This document shows positions 7,234 through 14,328 of a stretch of 14,328 bases of DNA, in pieces. The position numbers and the translations under genes are program-made. Within the stretch, counting starts at the first letter, position 1. Each line of letters starts with the position of its first letter. Location of the stretch: positions 1 to 14,328 of the forward strand of contig QMNM01000008.1 of the NCBI GenBank assembly GCA_003647765.1, read 5' to 3'. Under the pieces are notes generated by a model that did not search any database, had not been told where the DNA came from, and saw nothing but the letters and a program-made list of their open reading frames with translations. This stretch comes from Candidatus Cloacimonadota bacterium. Lineage in GTDB: Bacteria; Cloacimonadota; Cloacimonadia; JGIOTU-2; B8-G9.

Positions 7234-7608
7234 TTACTTCTTAGGTCGCCTCGTCCCATATTTAGAACGGCTTGATACACGATTTTCAACACCACTAGTA
7301 TCTAAAGATCCTCTAATTATATGGTAACGGATACCTGGTAAATCTTTTACTCTACCACCTCTTATAAGGACGATAGAATGTTCTTGTAAATTATGTCCCT
7401 CTCCAGGAATATAAGCAGTAACCTCTATTCCGTTAGATAGTCGCACTCTTGCTACTTTTCTTAATGCAGAATTAGGTTTTTTAGGTGTCGTTGTGTAAAC
7501 TCTGGTACACACACCTCTTTTCTGTGGGCAACCATCTAATGCCTTATTTTTTTTCCCTTTCTTTGTTCTTGTTCTTCCTTTTCTAATGAGTTGATTTATT
7601 GTTGGCAT
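7234..7608 (-). CDS. rpsL: 30S ribosomal protein S12
   Basis: S12 sits at the decoding centre and controls tRNA selection accuracy; it is the classic streptomycin target protein. The 124-residue product matches E. coli length and shows [63 protein letters not shown] and the ending [10 protein letters not shown]. The residues mutated in streptomycin resistance, K43 in TTPKKPNSA and K88 in RVKDLPG, are the sensitive wild-type forms. D89, equivalent to the aspartate methylthiolated by RimO in E. coli, is also present. The ATG (7606-7608) follows GAGGAG with a 7-base spacer. The gene starts 78 bases after the rpoC stop, and that spacer holds an inverted repeat and TATAAT hexamers, so it could have its own promoter. 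It ends with TAA. Confidence 0.99.
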   Translation of the reverse strand: MPTINQLIRKGRTRTKKGKKNKALDGCPQKRGVCTRVYTTTPKKPNSALRKVARVRLSNGIEVTAYIPGEGHNLQEHSIVLIRGGRVKDLPGIRYHIIRGSLDTSGVENRVSSRSKYGTRRPKK

Positions 7609-7636
7609 AAGATCTCCTCTTTTTGATAACCTGTAA

Positions 7637-7670
7637 ATTATACTATGAACAACATTGATAAAAAATTATA
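7637..7670 (-). promoter_or_regulatory. Two TATAAT hexamers upstream of rpsL, possible promoter
   Basis: The minus strand has perfect TATAAT hexamers at 7637-7642 and 7665-7670, both in the rpoC-rpsL spacer and both oriented towards rpsL. The downstream one has only a T-run at the -35 position. The upstream one has TTGATA 14 bases away, which is too close for a standard promoter. A separate str-operon promoter is possible but weakly supported in such AT-rich sequence. Confidence 0.3.
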
Positions 7671-7694
7671 ACATAAGAGAAATTTATCAATGTT
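7651..7694 (-). repeat. Perfect 12-bp inverted repeat across the rpoC stop codon
   Basis: The arms AACATTGATAAA (7651-7662) and TTTATCAATGTT (7683-7694) are exact reverse complements with a 20-base loop. The second arm contains the rpoC TGA stop at 7687-7689. Both arms are AT-rich and no U-tract follows on the minus strand, so it does not look like an efficient intrinsic terminator. It might affect rpoC 3' end stability, or it might be a regulator site or chance. Confidence 0.6.
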
Positions 7695-10600
7695 CTTCTG
7701 CATATTCAGTATTGTTCTGGGCAGAATTATCAGCTTGTTTTTTTATATCTTCTTTAAATAATAGCTCTTTAGTAACTTCACCTAAATTGTTTAGTTCAGA
7801 CATCTTCTCTTCTAATAGTTTTTCATATAAGCTAACTCCAGTTCCAGCTGGAATCTTACGACCGACAATGACACTCTCCTTTAAACCCTCCAAGTTGTCA
7901 ATTTTCCCAGCAATTGATGCTTCAGTTAATACTCTTGTTGTCTCTTGAAAGGATGCAGCAGAAATAAAACTGTCAGTCATTAAAGCAGCTTTTGTAATAC
8001 CAAGAATTATGGGTTCAGAAGTTGATGGCTCTCCACCATCTTTTATAACCATTTCGTTCTCTTTTGCAAGACGATGTTTGCTAACAATCTCTCCTTCTGA
8101 AAATAGAGTATCCCCAGGATTAATGATTTTTACTTTACTCATCATTTGACGAACAATTATACCAATATGTTTATCATCAATTTTTACACCTTGCTTACGA
8201 TAAATTTCTTGTATTTCATTTCTGACAAATTCTTGAGCTGCATTAACTCCACGTGCTTTTAGAATATCATGAGGGTCAAGTGGCCCATCTGATAACGGAT
8301 CACCATTCTGTACATAATCCCCGTGATGTACAATAATTCTTTTACCATGAGGAATAATATAAAGTTGTTCAAATTGTTCATTTTTTACGATTATCTTTCG
8401 TCCAGCACGGACTATCTCCTCTATTTTTACTTCTCCATCAATTTCTGTGATGACTGCTTTATCTTTAGGGCTTCTTGCTTCAAACAATTCTATAATACGA
8501 GGTAAACCACCGGTAATATCGCGCTGTTTTAGTGTTATACGAGAAGTTTTCCCTAAAATATCTCCTGCATATATATATTCACCGTCAGATACATCCAAGC
8601 TTAACCCAGCAGGGAGAGGTATGGACTCTTTTGCTCCATTTTTATCTTCAATAACTAATTGAGCTTGTATTTTCCTGTCTTTTGATTCCAAAATAGTAAT
8701 ATCGTGTCCACCTGTTATTTCATTAAACTCAGATTTATATGTAATATCTTTAACAAAGTTTTCAAAAGTTACTTTACCTGACTTCCTGGCAATGAAAGGT
8801 GTATTATACGGATCCCATCTATAAAGAAGAGTATTAGAAACAATTTTTTGATTGTCTTCTACGAAAACATTTGCTCCATATTTGACATTATAATGCTCTA
8901 ATTCGTCTCCTGTATTTTCGTCAATGATATGTATCTTACCGAGATAACTAATAGAGATTTTTTTATTTTCTCTATTTGTTACTAGATTCATTCGTTCAAA
9001 CTTTACAATGCCATCATATTCTGAATTAACCTCTGCTTGCTCAACAGCTGTACTTGCTGTGCCTCCAATATGGAAAGTTCGTAGTGTTAGTTGTGTTCCT
9101 GGTTCACCTATACTTTGAGCTGCAATTACACCTACTGGATCACCAATTGCTGATGGTTTGTATGTAGAGAGATTTCTACCATAGCATTTAGAACAAATTC
9201 CTTTTTCTGCTTCACAGGTTAATACTGAATGAATTGTAACAGAATTTATTCCGTGTTTTTGAATTGTCATTGCTATATCATCCGTAATGATTTCACCTGC
9301 ATGAACTATTATCTTGTTTTCTGTAGGATCTGTTATATCAGATGCTGCGGTTCTTCCTTTAATTCTCTCACTAATCGGTTCAACAATTTTATTACCTTCT
9401 TTAAGCGGAGTAACTGTAATTCCACGCATTGTGCCACAATCTTCACAGCTAATAATAACATCTTGAGCAACATCAATCAATCGTCTTGTTAAATATCCTG
9501 CTTCAGCTGTTTTTAATGCTGTATCAGCCAATCCCTTTCTTGCTCCGTGAGTAGAAATAAAGTATTCTAAAATATTTAACCCTTCTTTGAAGTTTGCTTT
9601 AATAGGAGTTTCAATAATTTCTCCAATGCCACCACTAATAGTTTTTTGTGGTTTTTCCATCAAGCCACGCATAGCACCTAACTGTTTAATTTGATCCTTA
9701 CCGCCTCTTGCACCAGAGATAGCCATCATCCAAATTGGATTAAATCCATTCCTATCATTTGCCAATTCATCCATCATTACTTGTGTTACATCTTCTGTAA
9801 CTACCTTCCATTTATCTATCACTCTATTATATCTTTCTGTCTCTGTTATGATACCAGACATATAATTTCCAATAATTTTATTAACTTCTTTCTCTGCCTT
9901 CTCCAAAATTTTCTTTTTTGATTTAGGCACAATTACATCATCCAAACTAAAAGTAATTCCTGATTTTGTTGAATATTTAAATGTAATATTTTTCATATCA
10001 TCTAAATATTTCGCAGCTCTACTAGCACCTAATTTTCTAAAAATATCTAATGTTATCTTATTTAATCGCCCTTTATCAATTACATAATTTTGGAACCCAA
10101 TTTCTTTAGGCAAAATTTCATTAAATATAATTCTTCCAATTGTAGTTATTATTCTCTTATTATTCTGATAAGGCAACCGCAAAATAACCCAGCTATGAAT
10201 TGAGCATTCTGACTTAGAATTTGATGCAATATCTGACATTTTATTGTCTGAGTTATCACTTTTCATTTTTCCACATTCTATTTTTTTCTCCTCTTCATAG
10301 GCCAAGATGGCTTCATCTGGAGAATTGAATATAGGTAAATTAGAAGTGTCCTTTGGCTTATCAGTTTTTACATTTGTCAAATAATAAGCACCTAATACTA
10401 AATCTTGACTAGCACTTAAAATTGGTCTTCCATTAGCAGGTGATAAAATATTGTTCACAGGAGACATCAAAACACGTGCTTCCATTTGGGCTTTATATGA
10501 GAGAGGTACATGAACTCCCATCATATCCCCGTCAAAATCAGCATTAAATGGAGTACATGCCAATGGATGAAGTTTAATTGCCTTTTCTTCAATTAGGATA

Positions 10601-11910
10601 GGTTGAAATGCTTGTATGCCTAATCTATGCAGTGTAGGAGCACGATTCAATAACACAGGATGGTCTTGTATAATATCTTCTAAAACCTTCCATACTTTTG
10701 GATGCTTCTTCTCTATTATCTGACGCACCTGTTTCTTGGTCCCCACTGATTCTGTCTCTCCAATCCGTTCTACTATAAATGGCTTGAATAACTCTAATGC
10801 CATTTTTTTAGGCAATCCACACTGGTCTATTTTTAAATCCGGATCTACTACAATTACAGAACGGCCAGAATAATCCACTCGCTTTCCAAGTAAATTCAGA
10901 CGAAATCTCCCCTGTTTTCCTTTCAATTGATCACTTAATGACTTTAATGGTCTATTGCCTCTGCCTTTGACCGGTCTTGACTTACGACTATTGTCTAATA
11001 AAGCATCTACTGCTTCTTGGAGCATTCTCTTTTCATTTTTCAAGATTACTTCTGGAGCGTGTATTTCTAATAGCTGTTTTAATCTATTATTTCTTGTTAT
11101 AACACGGCGATATAAATCATTAAAATCAGCTGTAGCAAATTGTCCGCCTTCTAAATGTACTAATGGACGTAGGTCAGGAGGTAATACTGGGAGGACTTCT
11201 AATATCATCCATTCAGGACGATTACCTGACTTACGAAATGAATCAACTATTTTTAACCTCTTAATTAACTTTTTTTTACGATGATTAGATGTTTCCATAG
11301 TAATTCTAGTGCGTAGGTCAGTTGTCAATTCTTCCATATTAATATCTTTTAATAATTTTCTAATGGCTTCAGCTCCCATTTCTGCATGAAAATCTGTGCC
11401 ATCATATTTTGATTTAGCGTCTAAATATTCTTCTTCATCAATAATATCTTTCACTTCATAATCTGAAGGTCCTGGGGCTATTACAATATAAGATTCATAA
11501 TAAAGCACCCTTTCCAAATCCTTTAATTTCAGGTCTAAAATAGTTTTCAATGGACTTGGTATGCTTTTAAAGAACCATATATGAGCAACTGGTACAGCGA
11601 GTTCAATATGTCCCATTCTTCTTCTGCGTACTCTGGAACTTGTTATTTCTACTCCACACCTATCACAGATTAATCCTTTAAGTCTTCTTTTTTTATATTT
11701 ACCACAAGCGCATTCATAATCTCGTTCTGGTCCGAAAATCCGTTCACAAAAGAGGCCATCTTTTTCTGGCTTGAATGTACGATAATTAAGGGTCTCTGGT
11801 TTTGTTACTTCTCCATAAGACCAATCACGAATTTTTTCTGGAGAAGCAATCCTGATTCTTATCTTACTATAATCCTGAATAGGTACCTCTCTTTTTAATT
11901 CCCTTATCAT
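7687..11910 (-). CDS. rpoC: DNA-directed RNA polymerase subunit beta'
   Basis: Beta' forms the clamp and half of the RNA polymerase active centre. The 1407-residue product has, in order: the N-terminal zinc ribbon C67, C69, C82, C85; RPLKSLSDQLKGKQGRFR with GKRVDYSGRSVI; the catalytic NADFDGD (456-462) with Asp 458, 460 and 462; the second zinc site C825, C899, C906, C909; the trigger loop GEPGTQLTLRTFHIGG (to 950); an SI3-like insert (about 955-1130); and DITGGLPR, ending in a normal C-terminus. After NADFDGD the usual QMA reads MMG. Residues about 546-570 are a Ser/Asn-rich low-complexity stretch. An in-frame ATG at 11961 would add 17 residues, but they are translated from an inverted repeat; the ATG at 11908-11910 has AGAGG at 7 bases and gives the conserved start MIRELKREVPIQDY. 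The stop is TGA. Confidence 0.99.
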   Translation of the reverse strand: MIRELKREVPIQDYSKIRIRIASPEKIRDWSYGEVTKPETLNYRTFKPEKDGLFCERIFGPERDYECACGKYKKRRLKGLICDRCGVEITSSRVRRRRMGHIELAVPVAHIWFFKSIPSPLKTILDLKLKDLERVLYYESYIVIAPGPSDYEVKDIIDEEEYLDAKSKYDGTDFHAEMGAEAIRKLLKDINMEELTTDLRTRITMETSNHRKKKLIKRLKIVDSFRKSGNRPEWMILEVLPVLPPDLRPLVHLEGGQFATADFNDLYRRVITRNNRLKQLLEIHAPEVILKNEKRMLQEAVDALLDNSRKSRPVKGRGNRPLKSLSDQLKGKQGRFRLNLLGKRVDYSGRSVIVVDPDLKIDQCGLPKKMALELFKPFIVERIGETESVGTKKQVRQIIEKKHPKVWKVLEDIIQDHPVLLNRAPTLHRLGIQAFQPILIEEKAIKLHPLACTPFNADFDGDMMGVHVPLSYKAQMEARVLMSPVNNILSPANGRPILSASQDLVLGAYYLTNVKTDKPKDTSNLPIFNSPDEAILAYEEEKKIECGKMKSDNSDNKMSDIASNSKSECSIHSWVILRLPYQNNKRIITTIGRIIFNEILPKEIGFQNYVIDKGRLNKITLDIFRKLGASRAAKYLDDMKNITFKYSTKSGITFSLDDVIVPKSKKKILEKAEKEVNKIIGNYMSGIITETERYNRVIDKWKVVTEDVTQVMMDELANDRNGFNPIWMMAISGARGGKDQIKQLGAMRGLMEKPQKTISGGIGEIIETPIKANFKEGLNILEYFISTHGARKGLADTALKTAEAGYLTRRLIDVAQDVIISCEDCGTMRGITVTPLKEGNKIVEPISERIKGRTAASDITDPTENKIIVHAGEIITDDIAMTIQKHGINSVTIHSVLTCEAEKGICSKCYGRNLSTYKPSAIGDPVGVIAAQSIGEPGTQLTLRTFHIGGTASTAVEQAEVNSEYDGIVKFERMNLVTNRENKKISISYLGKIHIIDENTGDELEHYNVKYGANVFVEDNQKIVSNTLLYRWDPYNTPFIARKSGKVTFENFVKDITYKSEFNEITGGHDITILESKDRKIQAQLVIEDKNGAKESIPLPAGLSLDVSDGEYIYAGDILGKTSRITLKQRDITGGLPRIIELFEARSPKDKAVITEIDGEVKIEEIVRAGRKIIVKNEQFEQLYIIPHGKRIIVHHGDYVQNGDPLSDGPLDPHDILKARGVNAAQEFVRNEIQEIYRKQGVKIDDKHIGIIVRQMMSKVKIINPGDTLFSEGEIVSKHRLAKENEMVIKDGGEPSTSEPIILGITKAALMTDSFISAASFQETTRVLTEASIAGKIDNLEGLKESVIVGRKIPAGTGVSLYEKLLEEKMSELNNLGEVTKELLFKEDIKKQADNSAQNNTEYAEEH

Positions 11911-11917
11911 TGTATAA

Positions 11918-11924
11918 CCTCTCT
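11918..11924 (-). promoter_or_regulatory. Ribosome binding site deciding the rpoC start
   Basis: The minus strand reads AGAGAGG with 7 bases before the ATG at 11908-11910. It supports this start over the upstream in-frame ATG at 11961, which would add residues unlike any usual beta' start. Confidence 0.75.
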
Positions 11925-11930
11925 TTGCAG

Positions 11931-12027
11931 ACGCGAACTTATACGAACTGTACAAACTCACGCAAACATAATTTTTATAAATTAAAATTTTTACGATAAG
12001 TTTGTTGAGTTAGCGATTAGTTCGCGT
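11931..12027 (-). repeat. Long imperfect inverted repeat upstream of rpoC
   Basis: The arms at 11931-11958 and 11999-12027 are imperfect reverse complements. The outer 9 bases match exactly (ACGCGAACT against AGTTCGCGT), as do the inner 7 (ACAAACT against AGTTTGT), with a further AACT match between. The 40-base loop is extremely AT-rich. On the rpoB-rpoC transcript this would form a long stem ending about 7 bases from the rpoC ribosome binding site. No U-tract follows, so it is unlikely to be a terminator. It could be a processing or translation-control hairpin, or a decayed small mobile palindrome. Confidence 0.6.
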
Positions 12028-12042
12028 TTAATTTCCTAATTT

Positions 12043-12111
12043 AGTGCGTAAGTCGTAGAACGCAATAGAAAGGAGGACATATAAAATCATTACGCCCTAC
12101 GCATACGCACT
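12043..12111 (-). repeat. Inverted repeat directly after the rpoB stop
   Basis: The outer arms AGTGCGTA (12043-12050) and TACGCACT (12104-12111) are perfect reverse complements, and the second one abuts the rpoB stop codon. Inside, CGTAG pairs with CTACG after a small internal loop. The loop region includes the plus-strand AGGAGG at 12071-12076, which faces the wrong way for rpoC. The minus-strand sequence after the stem is AAATTAGG rather than a U-run, so this is not a standard terminator. Confidence 0.5.
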
Positions 12112-14328
12112 CTATTCTTCTTCGGTTAACATAGTAATATCAAGGCAAAGGCTTTGTAATTCGTTGATTAATACATTAAAAGATTCTGGTGTTCCTGGTT
12201 CAGGAGGATTTTCACCTTTAGTGATGGCTTCATAGGTCTTGTTTCTACCTTCAACATCATCGGATTTTACAGTGAGCATTTCTTGTAATAATCTGGATGC
12301 ACCGTAAGCTTCAAGTGCCCATACTTCCATCTCACCGAGTCTTTGTCCACCATGTTGTGCTTTGCCTCCTAATGGCTGCTGAGAAACCAAAGAATAAGGT
12401 CCTGTTGAACGCGCATGCATCTTATCAGCCACAAGGTGATATAATTTCATCATATAGATGTATCCAATAGTAATTTTCTCTCCAAACGGTTCACCTGTTT
12501 TACCATCATAAAGTGTTACTTTTCCATCTATAGGTAAATTTGCATTTAACATTTCTTTAGTAATATCAGAAATTTTTGCTCCATCAAATGGTGGAGTTTC
12601 TACTTTCATATTCAATTCTTTTGCGGCCCAGCCAAGATGGGTCTCTAAAATCTGACCAATATTCATTCTGGATGGCACACCTAATGGATTAAGAATTATA
12701 TCTATCGGTGTTCCGTCTTCAAGAAAGGGCATATCTTCAATAGGTACGATTTTTGAAATTACACCTTTATTCCCATGCCTACCTGATAACTTATCACCCA
12801 CTTCTACTTTCCGTTTTTTTGCAATAAAGACCTTTACCATTTTGCGTACACCTTGTGGTAGTTCATCACCGTGATGTAGCCGATCTCTTTCCTTTTTGTA
12901 ATGATTATTATTTATCTCTCGTGCTTTTTTAACTTCTTGAATGACATTATTATAAATGAGTTGATTTATCTTTGCATCTTTTACAAGATCAACATCTAAA
13001 TTTAATCTATTAAATTTTACTTTATCTCTCAACAATTTCTTTGTAATTTTCTCGCCATGCTTAATATAATATTCGTTTGTCCTATTATCTATAATACTAT
13101 CAGCAACCTGTCCGTATAGATATTTTTCTAATTCAGACGCGAGGAAAGAATCTATTTTTTTATTTCTATTCTCAAAGTCCTTTTTCAATCTCTTCTCTTT
13201 CTGTTTCCTTTCTGCTGGTGAGCCAAAATCCTCCTGACATCTGGAAAATAGTTTTACATCTACTACTACACCTTCCATTCCTGGGCTAGCTTTTAGTGAG
13301 CTATCAGTAAAATCACCAGCTCGTTCTCCAAACAATGCACGCATCAATTTTTCTTCAGGAGATGGATCAACATTAACAATTTTCGGCGTAATCTTTCCGA
13401 CTAATACATCACCTGGTTTTACATAAGAACCGACCTTTATAATTCCATTCTTATCTAAATTTCTTAATGAACTTTTCGGGACATTAGGGATTTCAGATGT
13501 CAATTCTTCATTACCATTTTTGACAACTCTAACTAAAACTTCATGTTTTTCAATATAAATAGAGGTCAGAATATCTTCTCTAGCTATTCGCTGACTTATA
13601 ATAACAGCATCTTCATAATTATATCCATACCATGGCATAAAAGCAACTAATAAATTCCGGCCTAATGCTAATTCTCCATCACTAATTCCAGGACCATCTG
13701 TAAGAATTTGACCTTTCTTAACATTCATACCAAGGCTCACACAAGGATGTTGATTTATACATGTATCCTGATTAGTTCTATGAAACTTCTTCAATTGTAT
13801 CTCTACTTCATCTTCTAAATTTATTTTGTCTTTTTTCTTTGACTTATCGCGTGAGATGACAATTTTGTCGCTTGTTACTTTCGTTACTTTTCCGTCAAAA
13901 GGTGCCTTATGTACCATTCCTGAATCTTCTGCAACAATTTTTTCCAGTCCTGTCCCTACAATTGGAGGTTCAGGTTTTAGTAATGGAACTGCTTGCCTCA
14001 TCATATTTGAGCCCATCAATGCACGATTAGCATCATCATGTTCTAAAAATGGAATGAGAGCTGCTGATACACTTATTATCTGTTGTGCAGACACATCAAT
14101 ATATTCAACTTGCTCCTTAGGAACTTGAATAAAATCATCACGATATCTAACAAATATAAAATCATCCTTTATTGTTAGGTTTTTGTCAAGATCTATATTT
14201 GCCTGTGCAATATGTTTTTCTTCTTCCTGGTAAGCAGCCATATATTCTATTTTGTTAGTAACTTTTCCATTTTCTACTTTAATATATGGAGTTTCTAGGA
14301 AGCCATATTCATTTATTCTAGTAAAAAG
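12112..14328 (-). CDS. rpoB: DNA-directed RNA polymerase subunit beta, C-terminal part
   Basis: Beta forms the other half of the RNA polymerase active centre. The frame is open to the window edge, so the true start and the main rifampicin-resistance cluster lie outside; the visible 738 residues begin [15 protein letters not shown]. An in-frame ATG at 14241 is internal and not the start. Conserved blocks follow in order: [64 protein letters not shown], the lysine-bearing [36 protein letters not shown], and the C-terminal [20 protein letters not shown] and [14 protein letters not shown]. Between the FGERA block and the lysine motif lies a charged, Lys-rich insertion of the kind seen in Gram-negative beta subunits. 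The gene ends with TAG, 201 bases before rpoC. Confidence 0.99.
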   Translation of the reverse strand, partial: LFTRINEYGFLETPYIKVENGKVTNKIEYMAAYQEEEKHIAQANIDLDKNLTIKDDFIFVRYRDDFIQVPKEQVEYIDVSAQQIISVSAALIPFLEHDDANRALMGSNMMRQAVPLLKPEPPIVGTGLEKIVAEDSGMVHKAPFDGKVTKVTSDKIVISRDKSKKKDKINLEDEVEIQLKKFHRTNQDTCINQHPCVSLGMNVKKGQILTDGPGISDGELALGRNLLVAFMPWYGYNYEDAVIISQRIAREDILTSIYIEKHEVLVRVVKNGNEELTSEIPNVPKSSLRNLDKNGIIKVGSYVKPGDVLVGKITPKIVNVDPSPEEKLMRALFGERAGDFTDSSLKASPGMEGVVVDVKLFSRCQEDFGSPAERKQKEKRLKKDFENRNKKIDSFLASELEKYLYGQVADSIIDNRTNEYYIKHGEKITKKLLRDKVKFNRLNLDVDLVKDAKINQLIYNNVIQEVKKAREINNNHYKKERDRLHHGDELPQGVRKMVKVFIAKKRKVEVGDKLSGRHGNKGVISKIVPIEDMPFLEDGTPIDIILNPLGVPSRMNIGQILETHLGWAAKELNMKVETPPFDGAKISDITKEMLNANLPIDGKVTLYDGKTGEPFGEKITIGYIYMMKLYHLVADKMHARSTGPYSLVSQQPLGGKAQHGGQRLGEMEVWALEAYGASRLLQEMLTVKSDDVEGRNKTYEAITKGENPPEPGTPESFNVLINELQSLCLDITMLTEEE

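Noticed and set aside
7651-7694. The inverted repeat at the rpoC end as a rho-independent terminator.
   Set aside because: The arms are AT-rich and the bases after the hairpin on the minus strand (GTTCATAG) are not a U-run.
11911-11961. A 17-residue N-terminal extension of beta' from an upstream in-frame ATG.
   Set aside because: The added residues are read from an inverted repeat and match no beta' start, while the ATG at 11910 has a proper ribosome binding site and the conserved MIRELKREVP start.
14239-14241. The ATG at 14241 as the start of a short rpoB.
   Set aside because: The frame stays open to the window edge and the upstream codons encode the conserved beta segment [10 protein letters not shown], so the gene simply continues outside.
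98-14328. A hidden novel multi-gene system in this window.
   Set aside because: All coding capacity is accounted for by universally conserved transcription and translation genes in a well-known order; the largest gap is 201 bases.

Overview
This window is an AT-rich, densely packed stretch of bacterial core chromosome. Every gene lies on the minus strand, so transcription runs from high to low coordinates. In transcription order the genes are rpoB (5' end outside the window), rpoC, rpsL, rpsG, fusA, tuf, rpsJ, rplC, rplD, rplW, rplB and rpsS. These are the RNA polymerase large subunits, the complete str operon and the first two thirds of the S10 operon, joined without an intervening foreign gene.

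The organism is a bacterium. The proteins have bacterial lengths and motifs, nearly every start has a Shine-Dalgarno sequence, and beta' carries a trigger-loop insertion of about 180 residues. That insertion is typical of Gram-negative lineages and is absent from Firmicutes and Actinobacteria. TAA, TAG and TGA all end clearly recognisable genes, so the code looks standard. I cannot name the phylum with confidence. The protein texture suggests an uncultivated anaerobic or PVC-like lineage (Planctomycetota or Omnitrophota type), but that is only an impression.

Layout by region: 12112-14328 is the C-terminal half of beta. 11911-12111 is a 201-base spacer with two imperfect inverted repeats. 7687-11910 is beta'. 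7609-7686 is a short spacer with a 12-bp perfect inverted repeat across the rpoC stop and two TATAAT hexamers. 3343-7608 holds the str genes rpsL-rpsG-fusA-tuf, with small gaps. 3029-3334 is rpsJ. 2841-3028 is an unexpectedly long rpsJ-rplC gap with two plausible promoters. 98-2840 holds rplC-rplD-rplW-rplB-rpsS, where rplD and rplW overlap by 8 bases. 1-75 is a tandem array of a 14-bp unit where rplV would normally start. No stretch longer than 300 bases lacks a gene.

The genes work together as the transcription and translation core: beta and beta' form the polymerase active centre, S12, S7, S10 and S19 are small-subunit proteins, L3, L4, L23 and L2 are large-subunit proteins, and EF-Tu and EF-G drive elongation. 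I see no accessory or defence system and no novel multi-gene system. The points of interest are the four-cysteine insert in EF-Tu, the structured spacers around rpoC, the 14-bp array after rpsS, and the distinct base and codon use of tuf.
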